The notes beneath the pieces are model-generated. The model saw only the letters and a list, made by a program, of their open reading frames with translations, made no database searches and was not told where the DNA came from. This document shows positions 26,099 through 34,347 of a stretch of DNA of 64,000 nt, one piece after another. Origin of the DNA: ZC4RG20 sp036381515 (GTDB taxonomy: Bacteria; Pseudomonadota; Gammaproteobacteria; Steroidobacterales; Rariloculaceae); NCBI GenBank assembly GCA_036381515.1, contig DASVCR010000025.1, positions 24,479-88,478 of the forward strand. The letters run 5' to 3'. Made by a program: the position numbers and the translations under genes. Every line of letters begins with the position of its first letter. Positions within the stretch are counted from its first letter, which is position 1.

Positions 26099-27826
26099 AT
26101 GCGGCGGCTGCTCGTCGTCGGCGCGGCGTGCGCCGCGCTCTGCGCGGCCGGCGCGGTCGCGCAGGAATCGTGGCGAGCGCCGGCGGCGCCCCGCGTCGTC
26201 GTCGTGCCCGACGTGCACGGCGCCTACGGCGAGCTCGTCGCGCTGCTCGTGGCGACGGGCCTCGTCGACGACGAGCTCGCGTGGACGGGCGGCGACACGG
26301 TGCTCGTCAGCCTCGGCGATCTGCTCGACCGCGGCGGCGAATCGCGCAAGGTCATCGATCTTCTGATGCGGCTGCAGCAGACCGCGCCGGCACGCGGCGG
26401 CGCCGTCCACGTCCTGCTCGGCAACCACGAAGCGATGAACTTGATCGGCGATCTGCGCTACGTGTCTCCAGCCGAGTACGCGGCGTTCGCCGCGGACGAG
26501 CCGCCCGAGCTTCGCGAGCGCGCGTACGCCGAGTTCGTGCGGCTCCAAACGGAGCCGCTGCCCGAGGCGGCGTCGCGGGCGGCGTTCGCGGAGCGCTATC
26601 CGCCGGGCTTCTTCGCGCATCGCGCCGCCTTCGCGCCGGACGGCGTTTACGGGTCGTGGCTGCTGACGCTGCCGGCGATGCTCGTGATCGGCGACACCGC
26701 GTTCGTGCACGGCGGCGTGTCGGCGCACGTCGGCGAGGCACTGCAGGTCGGCGAGGACGTCAATGCGCGCATCAGGGGACGGCTGCTCGAGTACCTGGAC
26801 CTTCGCGCGCGGCTCGCGTCGCCCGCGCCGCCCGAGCTGCGCGGCGACCTCGAAGCGCGCAGCGAGGCGCTCGCGCGTCTTGCGCTCGGTCCCGACCTCG
26901 GCAGCGCCAGCCCGATGTGGTACCGAGGCACCGTCTATTGCAACCCGCTGCTCGAGGCGCCGGTGCTCGACGCCGCGCTCGAGGGGCTCGGCGCCGAGCG
27001 GCTCGTCGTCGGTCATACGCCGACCGCCGACCGCCGCGCCCGGGCTCTCTACGACGGCCGCGTGATCATGCTCGACACGGGCATGCTCGCGCAGCACTAC
27101 GGCGGCCGGCCGGCGGCGCTCGTCATCGAGCCCGGCGGCATGCACGTGCGCTACGGAGATTCGGCCGCGCCGCAGCCGCTCGAGCGCGGCCGGATCGAGG
27201 CGTATGGCCTCACCGACGACGAGCTTCGGCGCGTGCTCGCGTCCGGCGGGATCGAGCTCGAGGACGGATCCCGCGATCTCGATCCCGCGCCCGCCCGCGT
27301 GCGCCGCGGCGCCAGCGTCGTCGCGGCCGTCGTCTATCGCGAGCGTGCGGCCGCCGAGCTCGCCGCGCACGCGCTCGACCGACGGCTCGGCCTGAACCTC
27401 GTGCCGCCCACCGCCGCACGAACGGTGGACGGCCGCACCGTCGCCGTCCAGCTGCGCTATCCCGACGCCGTGACCGAGGCCGAGCGGATCGAGCGGCGCG
27501 TCCCGCTCGGCGAATATTGTCCGCTCGAGGCGCAATGGCAGCTGCTTTGGACGTTCGATGCGCTCGCGGGCAATACCTCAAGGACTCCCGAGAACGTGCT
27601 GTACCTGAGAGAGACGTCCGCGCTGAAGGCAATCGAGCACGGCCGCGCGTTCGGAAGCGCGCGCAGCGTGCGGCTGCCCGACGGCTTCTCGCTGCCGGAC
27701 GAGGCTCGGGCTGCCCTCGCCGCCTTCGACGAATCGGCCGCGCACGCCGTGCTCGACGAATGGCTCGACGAGCGCCGGATCCGTGCCCTCCTCGCTCGTC
27801 GCAACGCCCTGCTCGAAACGCGCTGA
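26099..27826 (+). CDS. Exported Shewanella-like metallophosphatase with a kinase-like C-terminal region
   Basis: A 575-residue protein. A signal peptide (1-21, ending AGAVAQ) precedes a PPP-type phosphatase core with PDVHGAY (37-43), GDLLDRG (about 73-79), GNHE (108-111), FVHGG (about 202-206) and VGHTPTADRRA (304-314). These are the metal and phosphate ligands of the Shewanella-like protein phosphatase group. The last 150 residues (about 420-575) are not phosphatase. They contain FDALAGNTSRTPENVLYL and IEHGRAFG, which resemble the F-D-x-x-x-G-N-x-D-R and I-D-H-G-x-A loops of HipA/lipid-kinase-like folds, with catalytic Asp changed to Ser and metal Asp to Glu. ATG 26099 gives the cleanest signal; an ATG at 26054 is possible. 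Confidence 0.8.
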   Translation: MRRLLVVGAACAALCAAGAVAQESWRAPAAPRVVVVPDVHGAYGELVALLVATGLVDDELAWTGGDTVLVSLGDLLDRGGESRKVIDLLMRLQQTAPARGGAVHVLLGNHEAMNLIGDLRYVSPAEYAAFAADEPPELRERAYAEFVRLQTEPLPEAASRAAFAERYPPGFFAHRAAFAPDGVYGSWLLTLPAMLVIGDTAFVHGGVSAHVGEALQVGEDVNARIRGRLLEYLDLRARLASPAPPELRGDLEARSEALARLALGPDLGSASPMWYRGTVYCNPLLEAPVLDAALEGLGAERLVVGHTPTADRRARALYDGRVIMLDTGMLAQHYGGRPAALVIEPGGMHVRYGDSAAPQPLERGRIEAYGLTDDELRRVLASGGIELEDGSRDLDPAPARVRRGASVVAAVVYRERAAAELAAHALDRRLGLNLVPPTAARTVDGRTVAVQLRYPDAVTEAERIERRVPLGEYCPLEAQWQLLWTFDALAGNTSRTPENVLYLRETSALKAIEHGRAFGSARSVRLPDGFSLPDEARAALAAFDESAAHAVLDEWLDERRIRALLARRNALLETR

Positions 27827-28058
27827 CCGTCCGGCGCGCTTCGTTCGATTCCGCGCGATTCCTCGGCAACGCGAAGAAAAACATTTCCTTTAGATCCGGT
27901 TTCGCTCAGGTCTCGCGCGAGCCGTTCTCCGAAACTGTGTCCCAAGGCGGAGGGGACGAGCATTCAGGCAAGCGCCCCGACCGGACGAGCCCAAGGCGTT
28001 CCCTCCGACCGACCCCTGGCGAGCCAGGACCACCGCAGCAACGGATCGGAGAACGGCA

Positions 28059-28202
28059 ATGAACGCGACGAAGAGCAGCAGCACGCAGAAGGGCACGCGC
28101 GACTACGACTTCACTTGGGTGTACGAGATTCTCGTGCTGATCATCGTGACGCCCGCGTTGGTGCACGGCATCACGTCACTGAAGGACCTGCCGATCGCCT
28201 GA
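28059..28202 (+). CDS. Small single-pass membrane protein, 47 residues
   Basis: Not recognised. It starts MNATKSSSTQKGTRDYDFTW, then a hydrophobic helix (YEILVLIIVTPALV) and a short tail HGITSLKDLPIA. A GGAG sits eight bases before the ATG. It is followed by a second small membrane protein with a similar plan, suggesting a co-transcribed pair. Codon use looks like the neighbours. The 232 bases upstream (27827-28058) hold no gene I can support. Confidence 0.6.
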   Translation: MNATKSSSTQKGTRDYDFTWVYEILVLIIVTPALVHGITSLKDLPIA

Positions 28203-28279
28203 GCCGCCGACGGAGGCGCTCACGAGGCTCGGAGCTACGAACGCAAGCCGAGCCGAACGTACCGAACAGGAGAATCGAC

Positions 28280-28438
28280 ATGAAGCCGAGAAACGAAAAC
28301 CAGGGATCACCGCGCAAGCATCGCCGTTTCGACGTCTGGAACGAAGAGTGGGTCGGACCGGCGTTCCTGCTCGTCGCCGTAGTCGGCGTGCTGGTCGAGC
28401 GGATGGTCTACCTGAACGGGCCGGCCGGCATCGCGTGA
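28280..28438 (+). CDS. Small single-pass membrane protein, 52 residues
   Basis: Not recognised. A charged N-terminus (MKPRNENQGSPRKHRRFDVW) leads into one hydrophobic helix (VGPAFLLVAVVGVLVE) and a short tail RMVYLNGPAGIA. AGGAGA lies seven bases upstream of the ATG. The plan matches the preceding 47-residue gene: basic head, aromatic Asp-x-x-Trp patch, one helix. A strong terminator follows, so the pair probably ends a transcript. Confidence 0.62.
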   Translation: MKPRNENQGSPRKHRRFDVWNEEWVGPAFLLVAVVGVLVERMVYLNGPAGIA

Positions 28439-28477
28439 CGCTCGACACCGCGCGGCCGCACGGCGGCGCTTTTTCAC

Positions 28478-28514
28478 CCCGGCCCGCACGGCGACGCGCG
28501 GGCCGGGTGCTTTT
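28478..28514 (+). terminator. Rho-independent terminator after the small-protein pair
   Basis: A 10-bp perfect stem, CCCGGCCCGC (28478-28487) with GCGGGCCGGG (28498-28507), a 10-base loop, and TTTT at 28511-28514. It lies between the small gene and the convergent regulator. Confidence 0.75.
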
Positions 28515-28522
28515 CTGCCGCG

Positions 28523-30121
28523 TCACTTCGCGACGCGCACGCCTGCCTTGCGCAGCCCTTCTACACGCCGGCCGATGAGCCGCTCGTCCCTCGAGACGCG
28601 CCGCAGCAGCGCGGCGAAGTGCTGCGGCGTCATCGCCGGGTTCGCGCGCTTGCACTGCGCGAGCGCCGTCTTCGCACGCTCCGCCCGGCCGCACAGGCCG
28701 AGCACGCTCGCGTAATGCATCCATGCGAGCGCCAGCCTCGGGCGCAGGCTCACCGCGGCTTCCGCGCCCGCGAGCGCGGCTTCGTCGTTGCCTTCGCTCA
28801 CGTCGGCGACCGACTTGTGATAGAGCCAGTACGCGACGCCGGGGTGACGAGGCTCCATCGCAAGCAACCGATCCAGGATCCGGCGCAGGTCGGCGAGGTC
28901 CTGCGGGTCACCGGTCGCGGTGAGCGGCCAACCCATGTAGCCCCACGCGCCGAAGTCGAACGGCGCGTACTTCACCGCATTGCGCAGGCAGCCGAGCGCT
29001 CGCTCGTGGTCTCCGGCGTAGCTCCAGGCGAGACCGACCATCTTCAATATGAACGGATCCTGCGGCGCGAGCTCGACCGCCTTGTCCGCGGCCTCGATCG
29101 CGGCCGCTTCGTCGGCCTTGGGATCGCTGCTCAAGCCGTTGACGAGACGCTCGATCAGCAGCGATGCCAGGGTCGCTTGCGCGGCCGGGTAGTCGCGGTC
29201 GAGCTCGATGGCGCGCTGCAACGGCTCGATCGCTTCGGCAAGTCCCTCGGGCGTGTAGTCGAGCACGCATGCGCGCGCCTTCTGCACGAGGCCCCATGCA
29301 TCGAGGCTGCTCGTCGAGCGGTGGCGCACGCTCGCGATCTCGGCCCAGAGCTGCTGCGTCGTGAACGCGGCGACGATCGCTTCGGCGATTTCGCGCTCGA
29401 CGGCGAGCAGGTCCTCGCTGCGGCGGTCGTACGTCTGCGCCCAGATCTGCATGCCGTCACGGGCATCGTTCAGCTCCGCGATGACGCGCAGCTGCGGACC
29501 GCTCCAGCGCAGGCTACCCGAGATCACGTAGTCCGCGTTCAAGCGCCTGCCGATCTCGGAGATGTCGAGCGCGGCGTCCTTGAACGCGAAGGACGACCGG
29601 CGCGATGCGACGCGCAGGCGATCGACGCGCGCCAGCGTCGCTTGAAGCTCGGCGGCGAACGCGTCGCCGATGAACTGATGCGCGGGATCCGCCGAGTGGT
29701 TGTCGAACGGCAGCACGGCCACGGACGCCGCCGCGCTCGTGAGCGGGGGCGGGTGCAGAGCGGCGCTCTGCGGCCGTTGCGCCTGCGACGCATCGCCGAG
29801 CTCGACGATCGGCTCGAGCAGACGGTAGCCACGCTTCGGCACGGTCTGGATGTAGCGCGGCGTGCCGCGTTCGTCGCCGAGCGCGCGCCGGAGCTCGCTG
29901 ATGCAGCGCGTCAGCACTTCCTCGGAGGTGACTCGGCGCCACACCTGCTCGAGCAGCGTGTCGCGCTCGACGAGCTGGCCCTGATGGGCCGCGAGAAACA
30001 CGAGCACGTCCATGACCTTCGGCTGAACGTGCTGCTCGCCGTCGGGCCCCTTGACGACGCCGGTGAGCGGCTCGACGTCGAACGAGCCGATCCGAAAACC
30101 CCGTCGAAGCGTTTCGTCCAT
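28523..30121 (-). CDS. CadC-like winged-helix regulator with TPR domain
   Basis: A 532-residue transcription regulator. The first 110 residues are an OmpR/PhoB-type winged helix (FRIGSFDVEPLTGVVKGPDG, VMDVLVFLAAHQGQLVERDT, SEVL-like EEVLTRCISELRRALGDE, YIQTVPKRGYRLLEPI). A FlgO-like/adenylate-cyclase-regulator middle domain follows (VAVLPFDNHSADPAHQFIGD, ADYVISGSLRW), then several TPRs to the end. No transmembrane helix is obvious, unlike classical CadC. ATG 30121 is preferred; the longer frame to 30202 would translate through the inverted repeat upstream. It is convergent with the two small membrane proteins. Targets are unknown, possibly itself through the repeat. Confidence 0.85.
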   Translation of the reverse strand: MDETLRRGFRIGSFDVEPLTGVVKGPDGEQHVQPKVMDVLVFLAAHQGQLVERDTLLEQVWRRVTSEEVLTRCISELRRALGDERGTPRYIQTVPKRGYRLLEPIVELGDASQAQRPQSAALHPPPLTSAAASVAVLPFDNHSADPAHQFIGDAFAAELQATLARVDRLRVASRRSSFAFKDAALDISEIGRRLNADYVISGSLRWSGPQLRVIAELNDARDGMQIWAQTYDRRSEDLLAVEREIAEAIVAAFTTQQLWAEIASVRHRSTSSLDAWGLVQKARACVLDYTPEGLAEAIEPLQRAIELDRDYPAAQATLASLLIERLVNGLSSDPKADEAAAIEAADKAVELAPQDPFILKMVGLAWSYAGDHERALGCLRNAVKYAPFDFGAWGYMGWPLTATGDPQDLADLRRILDRLLAMEPRHPGVAYWLYHKSVADVSEGNDEAALAGAEAAVSLRPRLALAWMHYASVLGLCGRAERAKTALAQCKRANPAMTPQHFAALLRRVSRDERLIGRRVEGLRKAGVRVAK

Positions 30122-30132
30122 CGCGGTATGAA

Positions 30133-30192
30133 CCGAAAAATGTGTCAGACACATTCTTCCCGCAGGAAAAATGTGTCTGACACATTTTTCGG
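30133..30192 (+). promoter_or_regulatory. 28-bp inverted repeat upstream of the CadC-like gene
   Basis: Arms at 30133-30160 and 30165-30192 are reverse complements with one mismatch, separated by CGCA. Each arm itself contains the palindrome TGTGTC(A/T)GACACA flanked by A- and T-runs. It begins 12 bases upstream of the regulator start. It could be an operator, a terminator for upstream transcription, or a mobile repeat. A close relative of the core, GGTGTCTGACACG, occurs inside the rnd-adk array at about 47449. Confidence 0.8.
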
Positions 30193-30364
30193 GGGGCGCC
30201 ACGGCCGATGTTAGCGGCGCGCCTGTCGGGCGGCAACCGACCGCACGATGGCCGCATCCTCAGGAAAACGCAGTTTTCGGTACGGAAAAGATTCGCGCGC
30301 CGTCAGTTATTTGCCGTCGGCGGATCGCACACTGCTCCGGAACCACCCTTCCAGGATTCCGACG

Positions 30365-32767
30365 ATGAGCAGTGCAACGCCTTCGGCCGAGATGCCTCCG
30401 GATCAGACCCGCCGCCTCACCCCAGTCGAACGCTGGCTGTCGCTCTGCGCGAGCGTGCGCGCCGGCGAAGGCGCAAGCGTGCTGCTCTTCTTCGCGTACG
30501 CGTTCCTGTTGCTGGTCTGCTATTACGTGCTGAAGACGATCCGCGAGCCGCTGCTCCTGACAGACGGCTCGGCGGAGCTGAAGAGCTACGCGTACGCCGC
30601 GATCGCGGCAGTGTTGCTCGTGCTCGTGCCGCTGTACGGCGTGCTGTTTCGGCGCACGGGCCGGCGGCAGCTGGTTCGCGCCGTGACCGTCGTGTTCATC
30701 GGCTGCCTGCTGCTCTTCTATGCAGCCGGCCGCGCCGGGCTCGACATCGGCTTCGTCTACTACGTCTGGGTCGGCGTCTTCGGCGTCATGATGCTGACCC
30801 AGTTCTGGGCGCACGCCGCGCACAGCTACCGCGTCGAGAGCGGGATCCGCCTGTTCCCGGTCATCATGGCCGGCGCCGCGGTCGGCGGCCTCGCGGGTCC
30901 GCTGGTCGCCGGTGCGCTGCACGAGGCGCTCGGAGTCTCCAATCTGCTCCTCGTCGCGGCCGCGCTGCTGGCCGCCACGCTGCCGCTCGTCGAATGGACC
31001 TGGCGACGCGTGCCGGCCGAGTCGCGAAACGACGAGGCGCTTGCGCCGTCCGCGCCGGCATCCTCGGCAGGCGGCTTCTCGCTGGTCCTCCGCGATCGTT
31101 ATCTGCTGCTGCTGGCCGTGCTCGCGCTGCTGCTCAACTGCGTCGGCACGACCGGCGAATACATCCTGACCGAGCTCGTGACGAAAGATGCGGAACGCCG
31201 CGTCGCGCTCGATCCGAACCTCGCGAAGGACGCGCTGATCACCGAGTTCTTCAGCGACTACTACTTCACGACGAACGCGCTCGGGCTCGTGCTGCAGCTC
31301 CTCGTGGTTGCGCGCCTCTTCCGCTCCATCGGCATGCAGGCCGCGCTGCTCGTGCTGCCGGTGCTCGCGCTGATCGGCTACGGGCTCATCCTCGTGACGC
31401 CGATTCTCGGGATCATCCGTGCGGTCAAGGTGCTCGAGAACAGCACGAACTACACGCTGATGAACACGGCACGACATATGCTGTATCTGCCGTTGCCGGC
31501 GGTGCATCAGTACGAGGGCAAGACCGTCGTGGACGCGTTCTTCTGGCGCTGCGGCGACCTGCTCCAGGCGGCGCTGATCTTCGTCGGCCTGAACGTCTTC
31601 GGCTTCGGCTTCGAGGAGTTCGCGCTCGTGAACATCCTGCTCGCGGCGGCGTGGCTTCTGGTCGTGGTCCGGATCGGCGCCCGCTATCCGCGCGAGCACG
31701 CCGTGGGCCGCCCGGCCTTCGGCTGGCGCGGCGCCGCCGTCGGCGCGTGCTCGGCGGCGTTCGCAGTGGCCGCATTGGCCGCGAAACCGGCGGCGGCCCA
31801 AGAGCCGGCGCTCTTTGCGGACGACGAGCCGCTCGTGATCGAGCTCGCGCTCGACTTCGAGGCGCTGTGCCAGGGCAGCGGACGGCGCCGCGAGTGCGGA
31901 CGCAAGCCGGCCGAGCTCGAGGTCCTATCGAGCGACGGCGGCAAACGGACCCTCGCCGTGAGCGTGCAGGCGCGCGGGCGATGGCGGAACGAGAGCGCCC
32001 ACTGCAACGTTCCGCCGCTCTTCGTGTTCTTCGAGGACGAGACGGCCGGCACGCCTTTCGCGGGCCAGACGATGCTGCCGGTGACGACGCACTGCCGAGA
32101 GCGGTCCGCGGCCCACGAGCAGTACGTCCTCGAGGAGTACCTCGCGTATCGGATCTACAACGCGGTCACCGACAAGAGCCTGCGCGTGCGCCTCGCGCGC
32201 GTCACGTACAAAGATCTCGGCCGCCGCGGGCGCAGCACTGAGCGCTTCGCGTTCTTCACGGAGCACTTCGAGTCATTCGCGGCGCGGCACGGCGCGACGC
32301 TCGAGGAAGCGGCGCGGTTCGAGCCGACCGAGGCCCGCCCGCACGACCTCGCGCTGCTCGAGATCTTCCAGTACCTGATCGGGAACACGGACTGGTCGTT
32401 CGTGGCCGGTCACAACATCACGCACGTTCGCGACGACGCGGGCACGCTGCACGCCGTGCCGTACGATTTCGATTTCTCGGGGCTCGTCAACGCCGACTAC
32501 GCGATGCCGCCGCCGCAGCTCGGGATCCGCCGCGTCACGCAGCGGCTGTTCCGCGGCTTCTGCCATCCCGGTCTCGACTGGGACGAGCCGTTCGCCGAGT
32601 TCCGCGCGAAACGCGACGCGATCGGCGCGCTCGGCGAGCACGTTCCGGGCCTCGCACCGGCAGAGCGCGCACGCGTGCAAGCATTCGTCGCCGAGTTCTT
32701 CGCGACGCTCGATTCGCCGGACGAGCGCAAGCGCCGGATCGTCGAAGCGTGCCGCCCAGCCCAGTGA
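30365..32767 (+). CDS. Npt1/Npt2-like nucleotide transporter fused to a CotH-like domain
   Basis: An 800-residue fusion. Residues about 35-445 form roughly 11-12 membrane helices resembling the ADP/ATP translocase-like Npt/MFS family (YAFLLLVCYYVLKTIREPLL; MLTQFWAHAAHSYRVESGIR; NSTNYTLMNTARHMLYLPLP). At 455-479 there is a hydrophobic stretch ending KPAAAQ that looks like a former signal peptide. The last 320 residues are predicted periplasmic and CotH/kinase-like: LEEYLAYRIYNAVTDKSLRV, YLIGNTDWSF (670-679) and VPYDFDFSGLVNA (698-710), the latter like the metal-binding DFD loop. ATG 30365 is the family-like start. Substrate and activity are unknown. Confidence 0.78.
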   Translation: MSSATPSAEMPPDQTRRLTPVERWLSLCASVRAGEGASVLLFFAYAFLLLVCYYVLKTIREPLLLTDGSAELKSYAYAAIAAVLLVLVPLYGVLFRRTGRRQLVRAVTVVFIGCLLLFYAAGRAGLDIGFVYYVWVGVFGVMMLTQFWAHAAHSYRVESGIRLFPVIMAGAAVGGLAGPLVAGALHEALGVSNLLLVAAALLAATLPLVEWTWRRVPAESRNDEALAPSAPASSAGGFSLVLRDRYLLLLAVLALLLNCVGTTGEYILTELVTKDAERRVALDPNLAKDALITEFFSDYYFTTNALGLVLQLLVVARLFRSIGMQAALLVLPVLALIGYGLILVTPILGIIRAVKVLENSTNYTLMNTARHMLYLPLPAVHQYEGKTVVDAFFWRCGDLLQAALIFVGLNVFGFGFEEFALVNILLAAAWLLVVVRIGARYPREHAVGRPAFGWRGAAVGACSAAFAVAALAAKPAAAQEPALFADDEPLVIELALDFEALCQGSGRRRECGRKPAELEVLSSDGGKRTLAVSVQARGRWRNESAHCNVPPLFVFFEDETAGTPFAGQTMLPVTTHCRERSAAHEQYVLEEYLAYRIYNAVTDKSLRVRLARVTYKDLGRRGRSTERFAFFTEHFESFAARHGATLEEAARFEPTEARPHDLALLEIFQYLIGNTDWSFVAGHNITHVRDDAGTLHAVPYDFDFSGLVNADYAMPPPQLGIRRVTQRLFRGFCHPGLDWDEPFAEFRAKRDAIGALGEHVPGLAPAERARVQAFVAEFFATLDSPDERKRRIVEACRPAQ

Positions 32768-32770
32768 CAA

Positions 32771-32815
32771 CGCCGGCGACCATGCTGAGGGACCCAACGA
32801 GTCCCTGAACCGGCG
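32771..32815 (+). terminator. Possible terminator hairpin after the transporter fusion
   Basis: Nested stems CGCCGG/CCGGCG and AGGGAC/GTCCCT lie immediately after the stop codon. There is no T-run, so this may be a Rho-dependent or purely structural end. Confidence 0.35.
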
Positions 32816-32857
32816 ATCAGAAAGGGCCGGAACACTCAATCTCGCGCCGACGCAGTC

Positions 32858-32976
32858 CCGGAGGTGTGCTCGTATGCGCGCTCGCGGGACCGTGTGCGGC
32901 CACGGACGGCCGCACACGAGCGGCAGGGATGCTCTTTCCGCGTGTCCCGCGAGCGCGCATACGAGCGCGCCTCCGG
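32858..32976 (+). repeat. Nested-hairpin intergenic element, copy 2
   Basis: Outer arms 32858-32890 and 32944-32976 match as reverse complements at 31 of 33 positions (ends CCGGAGG / CCTCCGG). Inside is a perfect 11-bp hairpin, CGTGTGCGGCC / GGCCGCACACG, with loop ACGGAC (32891-32918). It is followed by GAGCGGCAGGGATGCTCTTT. Layout, loop (ACGGAC versus AGGGAC) and the downstream block match copy 1 at 2507, though the outer arms differ in sequence. The remaining bases of the 32768-33071 gap show nothing else. Confidence 0.82.
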
Positions 32977-33071
32977 ACTATCGGTCCGACGTCACGATCG
33001 AGCCGATGTCGTCCAGCTCCACCGACCCGACGGCCTGGCGCTCAGTGCTCCTGCCCCCGACGGCGCGGCGC

Positions 33072-34241
33072 TCAGTGCTCCAGCCGCTCCTTCAGATACT
33101 GCGGCGCATCGAGCCGCTCGATCGGCTCGTCGAGCAGAAACGCCTCGAGGTCGTCCTTCATCGCCATCGCGTCGCGATACCCCATTGCGATCAGCTCGCG
33201 CGTGAATCCCGACTCGAACAGCAGATAGCTCGTGAGCTGCATGCCGCCGCGCCCGTACGCGCCGACGCCCTCGAGCAGCATCCGCACCGCCCGAGGCAGC
33301 TCGCCGACGAAGCGCGTCGCGACCTGCCGCAGGTCCTCCTTCGGCACGACGACCAGCGCATCGATCGGCCGGAGATCGTGCACCGGCGAATGCAGCTGGT
33401 CCGTGCCGAGCTCGGACAGGATCAGGTTGATCCGCGTGAGCCGCTCGAGATCGGCGAACAGGCCGTCCAGGAACAGCGTGTCGAGCATGTAGCCCGCGAG
33501 ATGGCCGAGGCTTGGATACTCGGGAGCCGTTTCCGGATCGGGCTCGGGCTCCGGCTGCTCTTCTCGGACGCCGATCACGAGCAGCCGGTCGGCGCCGAGA
33601 TGGATCGCGGAGCTCAGCGGCGCCGGCTGGCGCATCGAGCCGTCGCCGTAGTACTCGCCGCCGAGGCGCACCGGCGGGAAGACGAACGGGACGGCTGCGC
33701 TCGCGAGCAGATGATCGATGCCGATCTTCGCCGGCCGGCCGACGCGGCGCACGCGCTCCCACGGCTCGATGTCCATCCTCGTCTGGTAGAACGTGACCGA
33801 GCGCGCCGACGTATACGCCGACGCCGTCACGGCGAGCGCGTCGACGTAGCCGCGCTGGATCGAGCGCGTGATCGCGCCGGGAGGGATGCGCCTCGCGAGA
33901 AGCTCGCGAAGCGGCGAATTGTCGAGCAGCGATTTCGGATTGCCGACGCCGAGGCCGCCGAACACGAGCGCGAAGAGCCAATGCAGGCTCGACTTCAGCA
34001 TCGTCCAGTTGTCCGTGCGGTACACCTGGCTCGCGTCGAAGTTCGCCCAGACGCGCTCCATCTCCATCACGGCCCGCTCGAAGTGCCCGGCGCGGCTCGT
34101 GAGCACCGCCGCATTGATCGCGCCGGCGGACGTGCCGGTGATGATCGAGAACGGATTCTCGGACGGCTTGGGCAGCAGGTGCGCGATCGCCTTCAGGACG
34201 CCGACCTGATACGCGCCGCGCGCGCCGGCGCCGGGAAGCAC
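33072..34241 (-). CDS. Patatin-like phospholipase
   Basis: Serine-aspartate acyl hydrolase family, acting on phospholipids or lipid esters. The oxyanion loop is PGAGARGAYQVGVL at the N-terminus, the nucleophile elbow is ITGTSAGAINAAVL, and the catalytic Asp is in YYGDGSMRQ. A C-terminal extension continues to 389 residues, longer than a minimal patatin. No signal peptide. The first available start is GTG 34241, but KAL precedes it in frame and is usually part of the family N-terminus, so a non-standard upstream start is possible. Lies after pyruvate kinase on the same strand with a 106-base gap. Confidence 0.87.
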   Translation of the reverse strand: MLPGAGARGAYQVGVLKAIAHLLPKPSENPFSIITGTSAGAINAAVLTSRAGHFERAVMEMERVWANFDASQVYRTDNWTMLKSSLHWLFALVFGGLGVGNPKSLLDNSPLRELLARRIPPGAITRSIQRGYVDALAVTASAYTSARSVTFYQTRMDIEPWERVRRVGRPAKIGIDHLLASAAVPFVFPPVRLGGEYYGDGSMRQPAPLSSAIHLGADRLLVIGVREEQPEPEPDPETAPEYPSLGHLAGYMLDTLFLDGLFADLERLTRINLILSELGTDQLHSPVHDLRPIDALVVVPKEDLRQVATRFVGELPRAVRMLLEGVGAYGRGGMQLTSYLLFESGFTRELIAMGYRDAMAMKDDLEAFLLDEPIERLDAPQYLKERLEH

Positions 34242-34347
34242 GAGCGCCTTGCGCCGCGTCCCCCGGACCGCCCGGCCGGGCCGCAGCAGCGCAGCAGTCG
34301 CTTCGGTGTCTCTGGGCGAGATGCCGGCCTCCCCCTTCGCGCGTCAG

